Positions 52,457 to 64,000 of a stretch of 64,000 nt of DNA are shown here, piece by piece; positions within the stretch are counted from its first letter, which is position 1; every line of letters starts with the position of its first letter. Source of the DNA: Malurus cyaneus samueli (Eukaryota > Chordata > Aves > Passeriformes > Maluridae); NCBI GenBank assembly GCA_009741485.1, contig CM019237.1, positions 48,549,195 to 48,613,194 on the forward strand. The letters are read 5' to 3'. Under the pieces are notes generated by a model that did not search any database, was not told the origin of the DNA, and was given only the letters and a program-made list of their open reading frames with translations. A program made the translations under genes and the position numbers.

Positions 52457-54336
52457 TGATACTGTGCTAGAAACTTTGTGGAAATGCTAGCCAGTGTTTT
52501 TGACAAGTCATCTAGCAAATTTTAACTGCTGCAGTGTCAGTGCTGGATGAACAGTGCAGGAGCCCTTTGGAGGGAAAGAATCAGGAAACTGAAAGCTTTT
52601 TCTGTTTTATTTACTGACTGTACTGACTAATGACTTTTTCTCCTCTTTCCTAAGTTCCTGGGATGCTATTCTCTGATGGACACAGGCCCATATCCTTTAG
52701 TGGCATCACATTAAATAAGAACAAAGTCCACAGCCCCAATAAACCTAAGAAGAGTCTTTCTATATGGCATTTCAGACATTGCATTTTGCAGTTTCCGCAC
52801 TGCTTTCAGCTTACCTTCCATGGTTGTCTGTGTGACATGGATGCCTGGAGAATCAGATGGGAGATCCCTCTCATGCTGAGCAGGAATGAGCATTGTTATT
52901 TTGCATTCAAGATGCTTGGTGCCAACAACAACAAAAATATAGGTGGCAAATCATGTAGAACTTGAGAAGCTGCTGCCCGGAACTTTACTCTGAAGGGTCA
53001 TCAGTAGAGTGATGGTAATCTAGTCTGAAAACAGCTGTTCCCTGGGGAACAGAAAAATGATGCTGCTGGGGAAATCATGGGTATAATGAGGTTTTTTTGT
53101 TTTATCTGAAACTTTATTTGCCTGCTTTACATTTGAGGGTGGTTTTTGTTTTCAGCAAAGACAACAGTTTCATCTTGTGTCATACTTTAGCGCACACTTG
53201 CAATATGCATTGCTATGTGCATTCTGAGAGCGAGGGGAGAAGGAGGAAAACCAAGTTATGGTTAATTATAGCCACAGTTTTGCCCTAGAGACTCCTGCAA
53301 AGTATCAGTCACTTTCCTGAGTACCTCATTGAGCCAATTGGGATTTTCAACAAGCCAAATGATCTAATTCCTATCTCCAAAGCCAGCTCAAATAAAGCTG
53401 TATATAGCACAGCTGGGCTAAGTTGTACAATTGACTGAAACTTTACTCATGATTGAAAGACAAGAGTTCTGCAATAGGCTTGGCTGAAGGGCATGTAATA
53501 CTGGGAATGTAAATATGCTTTGTGATGCCTTTCTAGTGCCTTGCATGCCTACAGTAAGTAAGCTGAGGTAGGACAGGTTGTGAATCTAAATTGCAGTTGT
53601 TGTTCCTGAATAATTCTGTAATCAGTGTTTTATCTCAGACCCAGTTTGATTTATCTGCCTGCACAAAAGTCAGTACTCTTTTACCAAAAGGAATGTTTAA
53701 TTCTATGTGACACAACCTGATGTTTTTAACTGAGGTTTCCACTTTATTTATCACAGTGGGCTCTCTATGCCTCTGTCCTGGGAATGCACATCATTTCAGG
53801 AAGAGAAAGAAAAAGTTGTCTTAGGAACGCATGTCCTTTTGCTCCAAGTGCTATAGTTAAATGTCACCTCTGGAAACATTGTAATTCAAGTTAGTGAGCT
53901 ATATGGGAATGTTTGTGCGAATTTGATTTGCTTAAGTCTGTCTTTGTAGCCGTAATCTCAGATCCTAGCATTGCCCTTTCAAAATGCCAAATGCAACAGC
54001 TTGGATCCTTAGCACGCTTTGAATCCTGTTACTTGGGTCGTGCAAATGTGACTCTTGTCCTTTAGACAGAAACTTTTATGCTGTAGGGAGGAAAAGGCAG
54101 GGAAGAGGAGGTAATATTTAAAGTACCATAGGACAATTCTGATCTCACATACAGTGTTGTAACTCCAATGAAACCTAATAGACCTATCCCAAGCTTAACT
54201 GGCATGAAAAATTTGCTCAGGTGTTGGAGGTGTATCACTGACCCATTTCTCTCTTTGAAATTTCATTTCCCCTGTAATATTTCTTATCAAGTTTGCTCAC
54301 TACTTGCCCGACTTTTGAGCTGTATTTCTTCTCTAG
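52457..54336. other. Intergenic, nothing recognised
   Basis: Open frames on both strands around 52663-52965 have no splice context or resemblance. No repeat family identified. Confidence 0.45.
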
Positions 54337-54427
54337 GAACCTAACATTCCTCAAGGTGATTCCATACAAAAATCTTATTGAGGAGGAGGAGGAAGAAGAA
54401 ACAGAGTTCTGGGCAACCTCCTTGTAG
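54337..54427 (+). other. Candidate terminal exon of unknown gene
   Basis: A good acceptor (GTATTTCTTCTCTAG) ends at 54336. One base then completes a codon, and 29 codons run to a TAG at 54425-54427. The segment begins NLTFLKVIPYKNLI, continues with a run of seven Glu and ends TEFWATSL. An acidic C-terminal tail is a plausible protein feature, but the Glu run comes from a GAG/GAA simple repeat and the frame is short. No upstream partner exon was found. Function unknown. Confidence 0.2.
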
Positions 54428-55264
54428 TTTGCACAGGCTGCCCCACAGCCTGAGGGCTGCAGGTAGGTACTTCATTGAGCTCCATGGTAATCACAAACCC
54501 TCTTGGCCTCTGCTGCCTGTTGTTCTTCCCTCTCTTAGTTCAGATTTTCTCATTTTTTTCATAGTGCAGTTTGTAATCAAAGTTATGCCAATCTGTTGCC
54601 CCAGTTCTTGCCAGTTAAATTGTTTTTTAACTGAAGGTTTTGGGGCTGGGGAAGTGGAAGGGCGTTCATGGGGGATCTTGCAGAGATGGCAGTAAAGATT
54701 AAATGCATGTGAGGAAAAGAGAGGAGAAAGACTGGGATCTGAGGAAAAAATGGAAGTGTGTGTGAGGCAAAAGCAAAAGGAAAAGGAAGGACAGCCAGAA
54801 GGGATGAAAGGAGAGGGCTAGAAGAAATATAGAAATCAAAGAGCAGTAGTATGGGGTGCCACAAACATGACAAAAGAAATGATCCAGTAGGAGGACAAGC
54901 AACATCAGGGTGCGTTAGTAAAAAAACTAATTTTAACTAATTTTGAATGCCAAAGGGCTACCAGTCACTGCATATAAGACTACAGTATGTTATGTTGCTT
55001 TCCATAGGTGTAACATACACTCTCCAGGGTGGATACTTCCAGCATCGTTTTTTATCACATACCCTTAAATACTTCATTCTTTGTGTATAGAAAGCTTTGG
55101 GGGTTGTGTTTAGGCTTTTGGCCAGCTCTGTTCACATCTCCACAGGTGAGTCTGTCGCCTTTATATGTATGTGATGCCTTGTATGTGTATGTTGATGGTG
55201 GGAGAGCATTTGCTGTGCTGCTGCTGGCCTGAAATGACATGTCATGTTTGCAAAGTACCTTGTA
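54428..55264. other. Intergenic, purine-rich patch
   Basis: A strongly purine-rich stretch (about 54700-54850, many GAAAAGG and GAGGAAA words) that yields a long Leu/Phe-rich chance frame on the minus strand. Nothing else recognised. Confidence 0.5.
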
Positions 55265-56275
55265 ATGAGCTCAGAGAGTTGTGGTGAATGGACTTAAATC
55301 CTGCTGGCAGCCAGGAACAAGGGCTGTTCCCCAAGGCTCCGTTTTGAGCCAGTCCAGTTTAATATCTTCATCAATGATCTGGACAAGGGATGAAGTGTCC
55401 CCTCAGTTTCAAGAAGACACTAGGTTGGGTGGAAGTGTTGACCTGCTGAAGGGTAGGAAGGGCCTGCAGAGGAATCTGGACAGGTTGGATTGATGGGATG
55501 AAGCCAATTGTAAGAGGTTCAGCAAGGTGAAGTGCCAGGTCCTGCATTTGGGTCACAACAACCCCGTACACTGCTACAGGCTGGGGTGAGAGTGGCTGAA
55601 AAGCTGCCCCCAGAAAAAGGATCTGGGGGTGGTGGTTGACATGGGCTGAACAGAAGCCAGGTGTGCTCAGGGGGCCAAGAAGGCCAATGGCATCCTGGCC
55701 TGTACCAGCAATGGTGTGGCCAGCAGGACCAGGGCAGTGATTTTACCCCTGTTCTTGGCACTGCTGAGGCCACACCTTGAATCCTGTGTCCAGTTCTGGG
55801 CCCCTCACTACAAGAAGCAGATTGAGGGGCTGGAGCATGTCCAGAGAAGAACAATGGAGCTGGTGAATGGTCTGGAACACAAGTCCTGTGAGAAGCAGCA
55901 GAGGGAGGTGGAGGTGGTTTAGTGTGAAGAAAAGGAGGCTCAAGGGGAACCTTATCACTCTCTACAATGCCTGAAAGGAGGCTGTAGCCGGGTGGGGGTC
56001 AGCTTCTTCTCCCAGGCTAGTAGCGACAAGACAAGGGGAAGTGGCCTCAAGTTGTGCTGGGAAGGTTTGAGTTTAGGCATATTAGGAAAAGCTCTGCACT
56101 GAGGGAGTGGAACAGGCTCCCTAGGGAAGTGGCAGGGTCACCATCCCTCGAAGCACTCAAAAAATGAGTAGATGTGACACTTCACAATATGGTTTAGTTG
56201 GTGTGATGGTATTCACAGGTTGGACTTCATGACTTTGGAGGTTTTTTCCAGCCTTAATGAGTCTATGATTGCATG
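55265..56275 (+). mobile_element. CR1 LINE, 1-kb copy with part of ORF2
   Basis: The most complete CR1 here. Near 55350 it still encodes the reverse-transcriptase-derived phrase PVQFNIFINDLDKG before a stop. The end of ORF2 is readable as [19 protein letters not shown] and LEHVQRR near 55750-55850. The 3' UTR then follows with 'aaaaggaggctcaaggggaa', 'tctacaatgcctgaaagga', 'caggctccctagggaag' and a terminal 'agtctatgattgc'. Frameshifts and stops show it is dead. Confidence 0.93.
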
Positions 56276-59200
56276 CAAATAGAGAAGTCAAACAAATATT
56301 TTAGTGATACCCTTCTTTTTTAAAATCTCCAGCTCTTAAATGCTTGAGTTTGCAACCTTGATATTTCTAACATAGTCTTTTCTCTGTGACTGTAAACAAT
56401 ACTTTGCATTTCTCTGATGTTATGGCCAAGAATTTGATAGAGTTTTATAAACATTTTTTGTGATTAGTCATGACAGTGGCCTTTTGAATTGAGTAACTAT
56501 GACCATTATTTCAGCTTTTGAAATGAATACACACAGAGATCATACTTTACTGAGCATCAAACAGAATGCTGGTGGATCAGAACTTACGGTCTCTTAACTT
56601 CTATATCCTGACCTGTGTTTTGACCTTCATCCACACTTTGCTTTCAGCTGGACAAATCCTTTTTAAGATCACAGAATTGCTTTGGTGACTCTGCCTAAGG
56701 CTATCTCTCCTCCACAATAAGTCTGAACAGGGTGTTCATTAACCAGTAGCATCCCCAGACAGATTGGGGTTTACTGCAAAAGGCCAGATGAATAGTTTAG
56801 GAAAAATAAAATTGTTTGGAAATGTTGGGATAATGCAAGTGATGTCTTTTGTAAGCGCCATCTCAATTACTAATGACAGCATCATTATATTCTTGTTAGC
56901 TCACTTTATTTGATCTCCTTGAAATAGTTTCTTATGTATCCATCAGCAAAGGTCTTCTGTGCATCACGTTGCACTGATTTTGAATGAGCAGTCTTTGCCT
57001 GTTGGTAAGCTAATTACTTATGTTTTCATCCTGCATGGTAAAGAGATCTCCCCTTGTTCTTAGCACAGTGCACGCCTTGCTTGTTTACTGGTAGATTGCT
57101 TTATTTCTGCTGTCAAGCTATAAAGGCCTCTTGCTATAAAGGCAAGAAATAATAAGCATTAAAACAAGTGCAGACTGAAACTTTATAGTCCCTTGGCTCT
57201 GTGTAGACAAAATACTTCATGAATTCAGAGCAAACAAATCTTCACTCTGCCTGCGCTCACCTTTCCATTCTGTTCCTCTCACTATGGCCTCACATCTTAC
57301 TTTTACTGGTTCCAGTTTCCTAAGAGGTTTCTATAGCTTTTCCATCTCTAAATACCTTCACAGAGCTTTTTCAGACCACTTTCCTTGGCTGTCTCCTGGC
57401 ACAGCTCTTTCTCCTCTCTAGACCCAGCCAGCCCTTGGTTGGGTACCACCCGTGGAACACGGGGCAGTGTTTGAAGCTGCTTTGAGGAGCCAGTGGTGGT
57501 GGCAGCAGCAAAAGGAACTGGGCTTCGTGTCCTTTGCTTTTGGCTAGCATGAATAATTGGAGTGTGTGTCACCTCAGCCCCCAACCAACAGCAGCCCTGT
57601 TCCACAGTTACAAACTGCTTTGTCCAAATTACTCCTCCCTCCACCTCCTCAGGAACAGACCTTTCTTGACATCCCATCCCTTCCCTCCTCTTTGCATCCT
57701 CTGTCATGTGAATTGGACTGATGTATAGGCTGATGGTGTAAAGCAACCTTTGCTGAAATAAGGGGTAGATCAAGGTGTAAAACCTGGTGTCAGGATCATA
57801 TTTCTACCTGTGTGCTATGGAGCTTCTGCCCCATTGCTTTCATTAGGGGGAGAATGCTTAGTGAGCAATAAATTTCTCATATTTCCAACTCATTCACGTT
57901 TGCCAAGACTTAAGAGTTATAGACCCGTAAGTCAAATATCATGTGAAATAGGTGTTATTATTCTCCCATTTTTCACCAGAGCTTGTAAGTAGGCCCCCCG
58001 TATATCTTTGGGTCACTGGGCAGCACAGATTTCTCCCGCATTCTGTTCCTTATGTCAATCAAATTACAGCAGGGAGGTGATGTATGAATGTTATTATTCA
58101 AAATAATTACATCCAGAGCCTGGTGATGGTGATTCAGCAGAAGTTGTGCCACAGTAAAGCCGGCCAGGAGGTGTCACTAAACTCACTCTGGCTGTACCCA
58201 GCAGCTCCTACAGGCAGCCCTAGAACTGCTTTATCGCATCAGAGATTAGCATCTGTCATGTGACACACATGGCCCACAGCCTGTCCCTGCATTAGATGAT
58301 TGTTGTAGGTCCCTTCTAAATGAATTTCTACTCTATTCTTCTCTTCCATTGTGAGGGTGGCTGGCCACTGAACAGACTGCTCAGAGAAGTTGTAGAGTCT
58401 GTACCCTTTGAGATGCTCAAAACTCCATCAAGCACAGCCCTGAGAAAATTTTCTGCTCCAGTCTGAGGAGGAAGGCTGAAAAAAACTGTCTGCAGAGAAA
58501 CCTTCCAAATTCAGCAGCGCTGCCATTCTGTTTCTCTATGGTCATGCTGAGCTCTTGGGCTGGGGTCTGGCTGCAGATTTCTTCCATCAAGTGTGAAGTA
58601 ACCTGAAAACTGCTTGGGTTTTCTTTGAAATGGGAGATGGCAGTGTAGTCCTTCAACACACACTTTCATTACTTAAAGTATTTCTGGATTTTATATAGTA
58701 GATGAAAGCTTATGGCCCAGCACATGCACAAATCTACTGAATTTTAGTGAAGGTGCTGAGGAGTTTTTTTTTTGTAGTTATGGCTGGTGTGGAAATGCCC
58801 ATCTTCACTGCCATGATGTGCTTCTCTGAACTTTGTACCTGGCACCAGGGCACATAAAGAAGGAAAGTTTTCAGTCAGATATTCCATGTGTGCCCTGGCT
58901 TTTTAGCAGGCTGGGATCTGAATAGCAAGTTACTTCCTGCTGTGCACCCTGCTACTACCCCAAAACAGCACCAGTTATTTTTCTAGGTGCAGTGACCTTT
59001 TCAGATGTCTTTCAGTATTTTTCTACCTGACCAACCCCTTGAACCTGTCATTTTACCCCAAATTCCTGCCTGTGACTCCAGGATGAAAACTGCTCAGAGG
59101 AGGCTAAGCCACCTAATGAAGCTCCGTGAGGTTCCTACCATACTCCTCAAAGGGCAACAGGCTTCTGGATGCTCCAGTAATGCTCTCCTAATGCCAAGCC

Positions 59201-59808
59201 ATTCCCTGGCTCTCTTGACCTCTGTTCCTGAGTCTGCCCTGCACAAGCCTTGTCCTAGCTGAGCCAGCTGGGAAATGCATGTCTCAGCACCTCTGTAAAT
59301 GCATGAGCCAAACATGCACTGCCAGGAGTCAAGGAGAGAAGGAACCAATGGGAAAACTCATTCCTTATGCTCACTGAAAATTAAAGTCTGATTTCTCTGA
59401 GTGTCTTGCTGTCAGGAAGCTGTTTCACCATTTTTTATGCAATTAACAAAGAAAATATTGTTCATGGTGGGCATCTTAATGATTTCTAGTACTTCATTAA
59501 TGGCAAATACCCAGGGCTGAAATGTCTTTAGAAAATCTAAGGCTGAAAGAGAAAAGGGATCCAGATAACACATCTTAGTCAAGGGTAAGAGCACTTTTAG
59601 CTCAGGACAGATCTTAGCCACACTCCCATGACTTACAAGTCCCATAACCCATCACTCAATCCTGCTCCTCCTTTTGCTTCAACATGCACGAATTTGCTTC
59701 AGCATATTATTCACCTGTTTTTCTCTCATCCCCAAATATTTATCTCTGAAAACAGTGCTATGTTATAGAGGGTACAGAGGTCATAATAAAACTAATTTAT
59801 TGCTTCAG
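56276..59808. other. Intergenic, one short CR1 piece
   Basis: Holds the CR1 piece at 58345-58440. A 141-codon minus-strand frame at 57348-57773 lacks any recognisable domain and is probably chance. A MIR-like phrase (gtgttattattctcccattt) is near 57952. Confidence 0.45.
58345..58440 (+). mobile_element. CR1 LINE fragment
   Basis: 'attgtgagggtggctggcc', 'actgaacagactgctcagag' and 'aagttgtagagtctgtac' match the CR1 3' UTR. Only about 95 bp are recognisable and the diagnostic 3' end is missing. Confidence 0.6.
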
Positions 59809-59942
59809 GGAGCTGCTGCACTGCCCAAAGATAAACCAGCTCCAGCACTTCTAGAAAGTGATGCTCCCAAAAGGAAATCAAAGACTCAAGGAGAGATATT
59901 GAAACACAAGCCAGCTTTTGGCAAATGGAAAAGAACAAGTTG
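59809..59942 (+). other. Candidate internal exon of unknown gene
   Basis: 134 bp between an acceptor (TTTATTGCTTCAG) and a consensus-like donor (TTG then GTAAGG). The frame stays open through 44 codons, and also for 45 codons upstream without splicing. The encoded peptide is Lys/Pro-rich and does not look like random translation: PKDKPAPALLESDAPKRKSK, then TQGEILKHKPAFGKWKRTS. I do not recognise the protein. A lone exon of an unannotated gene, a decayed pseudogene fragment or chance are all possible; no partner exon was found. Confidence 0.28.
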
Positions 59943-62900
59943 GTAAGGATTCAAAACATAAGGATATTGCCAGTGTCCAACACTAGAAGAGCCTGGACTT
60001 GGAAAATTGCAAAACTTTAGCCTTTTTTTAACACAGGAGCACTGCTTTCTGTGCAAAGAAAATGCAGGTGTAAAAGTAAGATGGGCAGGGTCATACGAAC
60101 TTATTTTTCTCACACTTTCTTCTCATTTAATATGAGATCAGAACCTTAATACACAGAAGCCCTGGCAGGCACTTAGTCCCCAACGCTCTGTTGGATGCTG
60201 TGCTCCCTCAGGGAGTTTCTTTATCCATTATTTTTTTTTAACTTTTACTTCCAATTAGCAATCCGAGGGATGGGTACACAGAGAGAGACACAAAAAGGTG
60301 AGCAGGTTTATCCACACATCAGGACAATGTTAAAGGCACACAAAACTCTCTTGCAGCTCAGATTATCCTTCTGTCAATGGTCAAGGGAACATTTAAACTC
60401 TGCTGGTGCCTGAAATCAACATTTCAAACAACTCCAGCAGAGATGTACCAAGCACTTCTCCAAACTATTGTCAGTCTGTTGGTTCTCATCTTATTCTGTG
60501 AATCTGTTGTTCTTCTCCAGCCATTGTTACACAATTTATTCCTAGGCAAAATGCATGTAAAAAGGGATGGTCACTTTCTCTGAGTGCAGACTCTTAATAT
60601 CTTCCAGATCCCTGCCATTTCAGTTACCCCCTTCCAAAAAACCTTTGTCTTCTTTTACTGCCCTCACTAGTAATACATAAAAATCCAGGGGGTATCACAT
60701 TCTAAATATTTTCTACCAAGACACTGGGGATGACAGTGCACTTTAAACCTTTTGCACTCTAAGAGAAGCAAAGAGAAAAACTGATATTCTTACATACCCT
60801 GTAGATATTATCACTACATCTTCAACCACATCTCCTTTTAGGCTTCAGAAAAAGCAACTAAAAAGAGGTTTACCAAAAAATCGAGGAAAAAATTATATAA
60901 AGATTCAAAGTGTAGGGAATGTAAAAGGGAGAAAAATTGGTGCCTCTTTTTTACTGAGGGACCCCAAACTGCCAACACAGCCTGCATGTCTTGTAACCTC
61001 GAGCTAATTGTTGCTTCTCTCCTGGTTTTATGGGATGAAACTCTCCGTCTTTTTCCATTTCTAAATCACACATCAGGACCACTCAAAGGACCCTATAAAT
61101 TCACTTAATTTATGGCACTATATCCTCTGGCCATTGGGTGGCACTCCTCCCCAACGAATAGCAAGCGCAGCTCACATGAACTGAGTACAACGACAACCAC
61201 AAATTAATGAGTGAGGGCATCAGGAACAGCAACGACCACAAAAGAACAAAACAAACTATACAAAAAATCAATCAACAAAAAAAAAAACCCAACACCCCAC
61301 ACATTAAAAGATCCCCCCAAAACCAAAAGAAACCGAGCTCATTCACCTAGTCAGCCAGTAAGCCATGAACCGATAATGAAGATGTTGTCCCACTAATCTC
61401 TGATCACAGCAAGAGGCACAGAAACAATAGATTTATAAAAGAAGACTGCAATTATTTGTATGGAATTAGAGACACGTGCTGCAGATACTGCTCTCCTGCA
61501 CAGCTCAGCAGCAAATTGTGGTAGCATTCCAGCAAAGCATTTGTCACTGGAGAAAGATGTGTTTTATTAAACAAAATGTTCTCTTTTTGAGTGCTTCATA
61601 GCTGAAAGATGCAGCCCTTAGGTGTCTTTAGTGATTTTCCTCTTTTATGTGATGAGAAGAGCATACTTAATTTTCCAGCCAGGCAATTTATGTGAATAGA
61701 AAAAAAAAGTGTTAGTGGACATTAAAAGTGCTAATAGCTATTCACACAATTGCGTGTCAGATGAGACAGATAAGGCATAATTTCTGGTATGATCAGCCAG
61801 AGTCAGATAGACTTAAAAAGGTAAAAACAACAGGAGTGTTTCAAGGTAAATAGAAAACCATATACAATTGCAAAATTATTCTCTTCCAGGCAGTTATCTT
61901 GCAGTTCATGATCACCCAACACAGGTAGATGGGTGGGCGGATGGATGGACACAACCTCAGTGTGAAAAAGCTGGGACTGTTTTCCCCTTGGATCTGTGTG
62001 TCTGGGAGGGGAGACAGGACAGGGCTGGAGCCAAGAGCCCTGAGGTGCCATTCAGAACCCCTGGTTTAGCCAGCAGCTCCATAGACAGGGTTTAGCCACT
62101 GCTGGTGATGGCCCTTTGTGCACTTGGAGCAGTTTATACACAGTGCTCACCACAGGCTTTTGGAAAGAAGCCACAGGTGGAATTTGGTGAGTAGTGGTGT
62201 TTGAATTGTGACAAAAGTGCTGGAGACAAGAAGTCCTCCCTGCTCACCAAGTAAATCCACTCCCAAAGAAACAAACAATCCTTTTGTGCCTTTCTCTCTA
62301 ACACAGTGGGGGCAGCATTTCCTTTCCCCTCTGATATCTCTGAGCTGTCAGTCAGCGCTTGCTGCCTTCACAGCCTCAGTTACTGTCTCGGTCACTGAGC
62401 CACGTGAATGCAGGTTCACTTTGGGGAGTCTACCCTTAAAGATTAACAGCTCAATCGTTGCCAACTGATCTGTGGAATCCAACAAGCTACAGGTCTCTTG
62501 CTTCTCAGGCAACCAGGAAACCTCCTTGGGGACTGCTCCTAACAGCCTCTGGAATGCTAAACATAGCTCTGACCAATGACCTGTTTTAACACACTGAAGG
62601 GAAAAACATTGGGTGAACTCCGAATTCCCTGTAAAGAGCTGCGGTGCCACAGGTAAACCTTCAGCAGAGTTCCTTTCTGAAAACCACTAGGTTTGTCTCA
62701 AGGTCTCACTGCAGGTGTTGGTTTGAGGAACAAGCTGTTCCTCTACAGGCAATGGCCAACTCTACCACTGTAACTGATCAACAAGTGCCAAACAAATCCT
62801 GGGTCTCCCTAAATATTGTGATTAGATTTCTGGGATACCTATAGGTTAGGCAGGTGGATGGGTGTGTGTTTCATATTGTTGACTTGGGGTGAAGCTATTT

Positions 62901-64000
62901 AAAGCCTGTCACAGGGGAATTTCCCTTTCCCCATCAGCTGCCAGTCTGGTTTCCTCATGTTGTCCCTGTTATCCCTACTCTCTCCTGCAAAGGACAATTA
63001 TTTGAGCTGCAAGTGTGAGAGAACAGGTTGTGATTGTTCACTTGCTTGCAGGGAGTTATTTACATCCACAGAGAAGAGTTTCACCTCCTAGCAGCTGTTC
63101 AGTTACTCAAGGGAGGAAGTGAATAAGGCAGAGACATAAATAATTACCAAACTAGTAGAGCTGGTCTATTCTTTCCTATCTAAAAGAACTGAGGTTCTAC
63201 TTTCTAGTATTCTTTCCTGTTTGATTCTTTCTGTTATTTTGGGGGATGTTGAGCCACAATTTGAGCTGTTACTTCAGCAAATACTATTTTCCTTTTCTGT
63301 CATAGAGCTACTAAAAATATCAAAGTACTTCCTCTCAAAACACCTGGCTTTCTTCACCTTTTTTTTTCTTTTTTTTTTTACTTTCCTGAAGACACTTTCC
63401 CCCAATCACCTATTTGCAGACTCTTCTTCATTATCTCGTTAAGTAGAAAAAAATATTTTACATATCAGAGGAAAGAGGAGCATCTGAGCATCCCATTGGG
63501 TTTCAGATTCTCACATAACATAATCCACACTTCCAGAAGATGAAGTGTCTTGCTTTTGCAAGAGACATCTTATTAATGTAAACTCGATTTTAGTATTTTT
63601 TCACATCTCCTCAGTTCCTTAAGCCTCAGGCATACACAGAAATACAACTGCTTTCTCTTCAATATTTTCAGACAGTCATCCTTAAACCTGTCCCATGTGT
63701 TAACCAGTTTAAAAAGGCAACCAGTTTAAACAGTCCTATTGTAACCAGGGTTAAAGGTTACAAATTATTGCTTTTCTATGTTTTCTATGTTTCTATGATT
63801 ATTGCTTCATCTTGGAGAGTAGCTAGTGCAACTGTAAATGTGTTTCTGTTGCTATTGTAGCCAGGGACAATCTGTTTAACAAATGTATTGACCATGGGCA
63901 CACTTCACTGAAGCCTACAAACACCGGGAACTACAAGGTTAACTATCAACTCTGAGAGCAAAATGACATCAAGCACTTTCTCAAGGGTGAACCTTTCAAG
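59943..64000. other. Intergenic, nothing firmly recognised
   Basis: Includes A/C-rich low-complexity DNA at about 61245-61330, a poly-T-rich patch at 63358-63381 and a short repeated 'tttctatg' near 63773-63798 that may be the trace of a CR1 3' tail. No exon with splice support was recognised. Confidence 0.45.

Noticed and set aside
54583..54905. Leu/Phe-rich membrane-protein-like frames on the minus strand
   Set aside because: They are the reverse complement of a GAAA/GAGG purine-rich tract, which always translates into such residues.
57348..57773. 141-codon open frame on the minus strand
   Set aside because: No recognisable motif, no splice context; composition fits chance translation.
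61211..61396. Lys/Pro/Asn-rich frame
   Set aside because: Produced by A/C-rich low-complexity DNA; no other support.
62348..62650. Minus-strand frame with a Cys/Gly-His/Cys pattern recalling a retroviral zinc knuckle
   Set aside because: The first Cys pair has the wrong spacing (CX4C, not CX2C), no other gag, protease or pol features lie around it, and no LTR is adjacent. The resemblance is too weak to call.

Overview
The window is a piece of a bird nuclear genome. It holds short coding exons in multi-kilobase introns, GT-AG splice sites, and many chicken-repeat-1 (CR1) LINE fragments whose 3' ends carry the bird-type CATTCTATG tail, plus a few MIR-like SINE remnants. Most of the short open frames are chance.

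The only firmly identified gene is the 3' part of LARGE1, on the + strand. LARGE1 is the Golgi xylosyl-/glucuronyltransferase that builds matriglycan on alpha-dystroglycan. Five exons (13735-13898, 18224-18502, 24062-24208, 29287-29482, 33879-34076) join in phase and encode the last 327 residues. These correspond to residues 430-756 if the full protein is 756 residues, as in human. They contain the C-terminal GT49-type glucuronyltransferase domain with its DID metal-binding motif. A 3' UTR of about 1.75 kb follows, with a good poly(A) signal at 35811. The exons for the N-terminal half lie upstream of the window.

The left edge (1-3822) is a corrupted second copy of 17391-21172, including the 279-bp LARGE1 exon and an intronic CR1. 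It differs mostly by single-base insertions and deletions and ends exactly at a 25-N gap (3823-3847). This looks like uncorrected long-read sequence placed beside a gap, so it is probably a false duplication and not a real second exon. The ~770 bp after the gap also look unlike their surroundings.

From about 35.8 kb to the end the window is gene-poor: CR1 insertions, an older LINE-like stretch, a probable ERV LTR, low-complexity DNA and much unassigned sequence. I recognise no gene there. Four places have exon-like features (open frame plus plausible splice sites) and are given as low-confidence candidates: 40311-40583 (+), 52126-52447 (-), 54337-54427 (+) and 59809-59942 (+).

I saw no clear novel biological system. 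The observations most worth checking are the gap-adjacent false exon duplication and these four unassigned exon-like islands.
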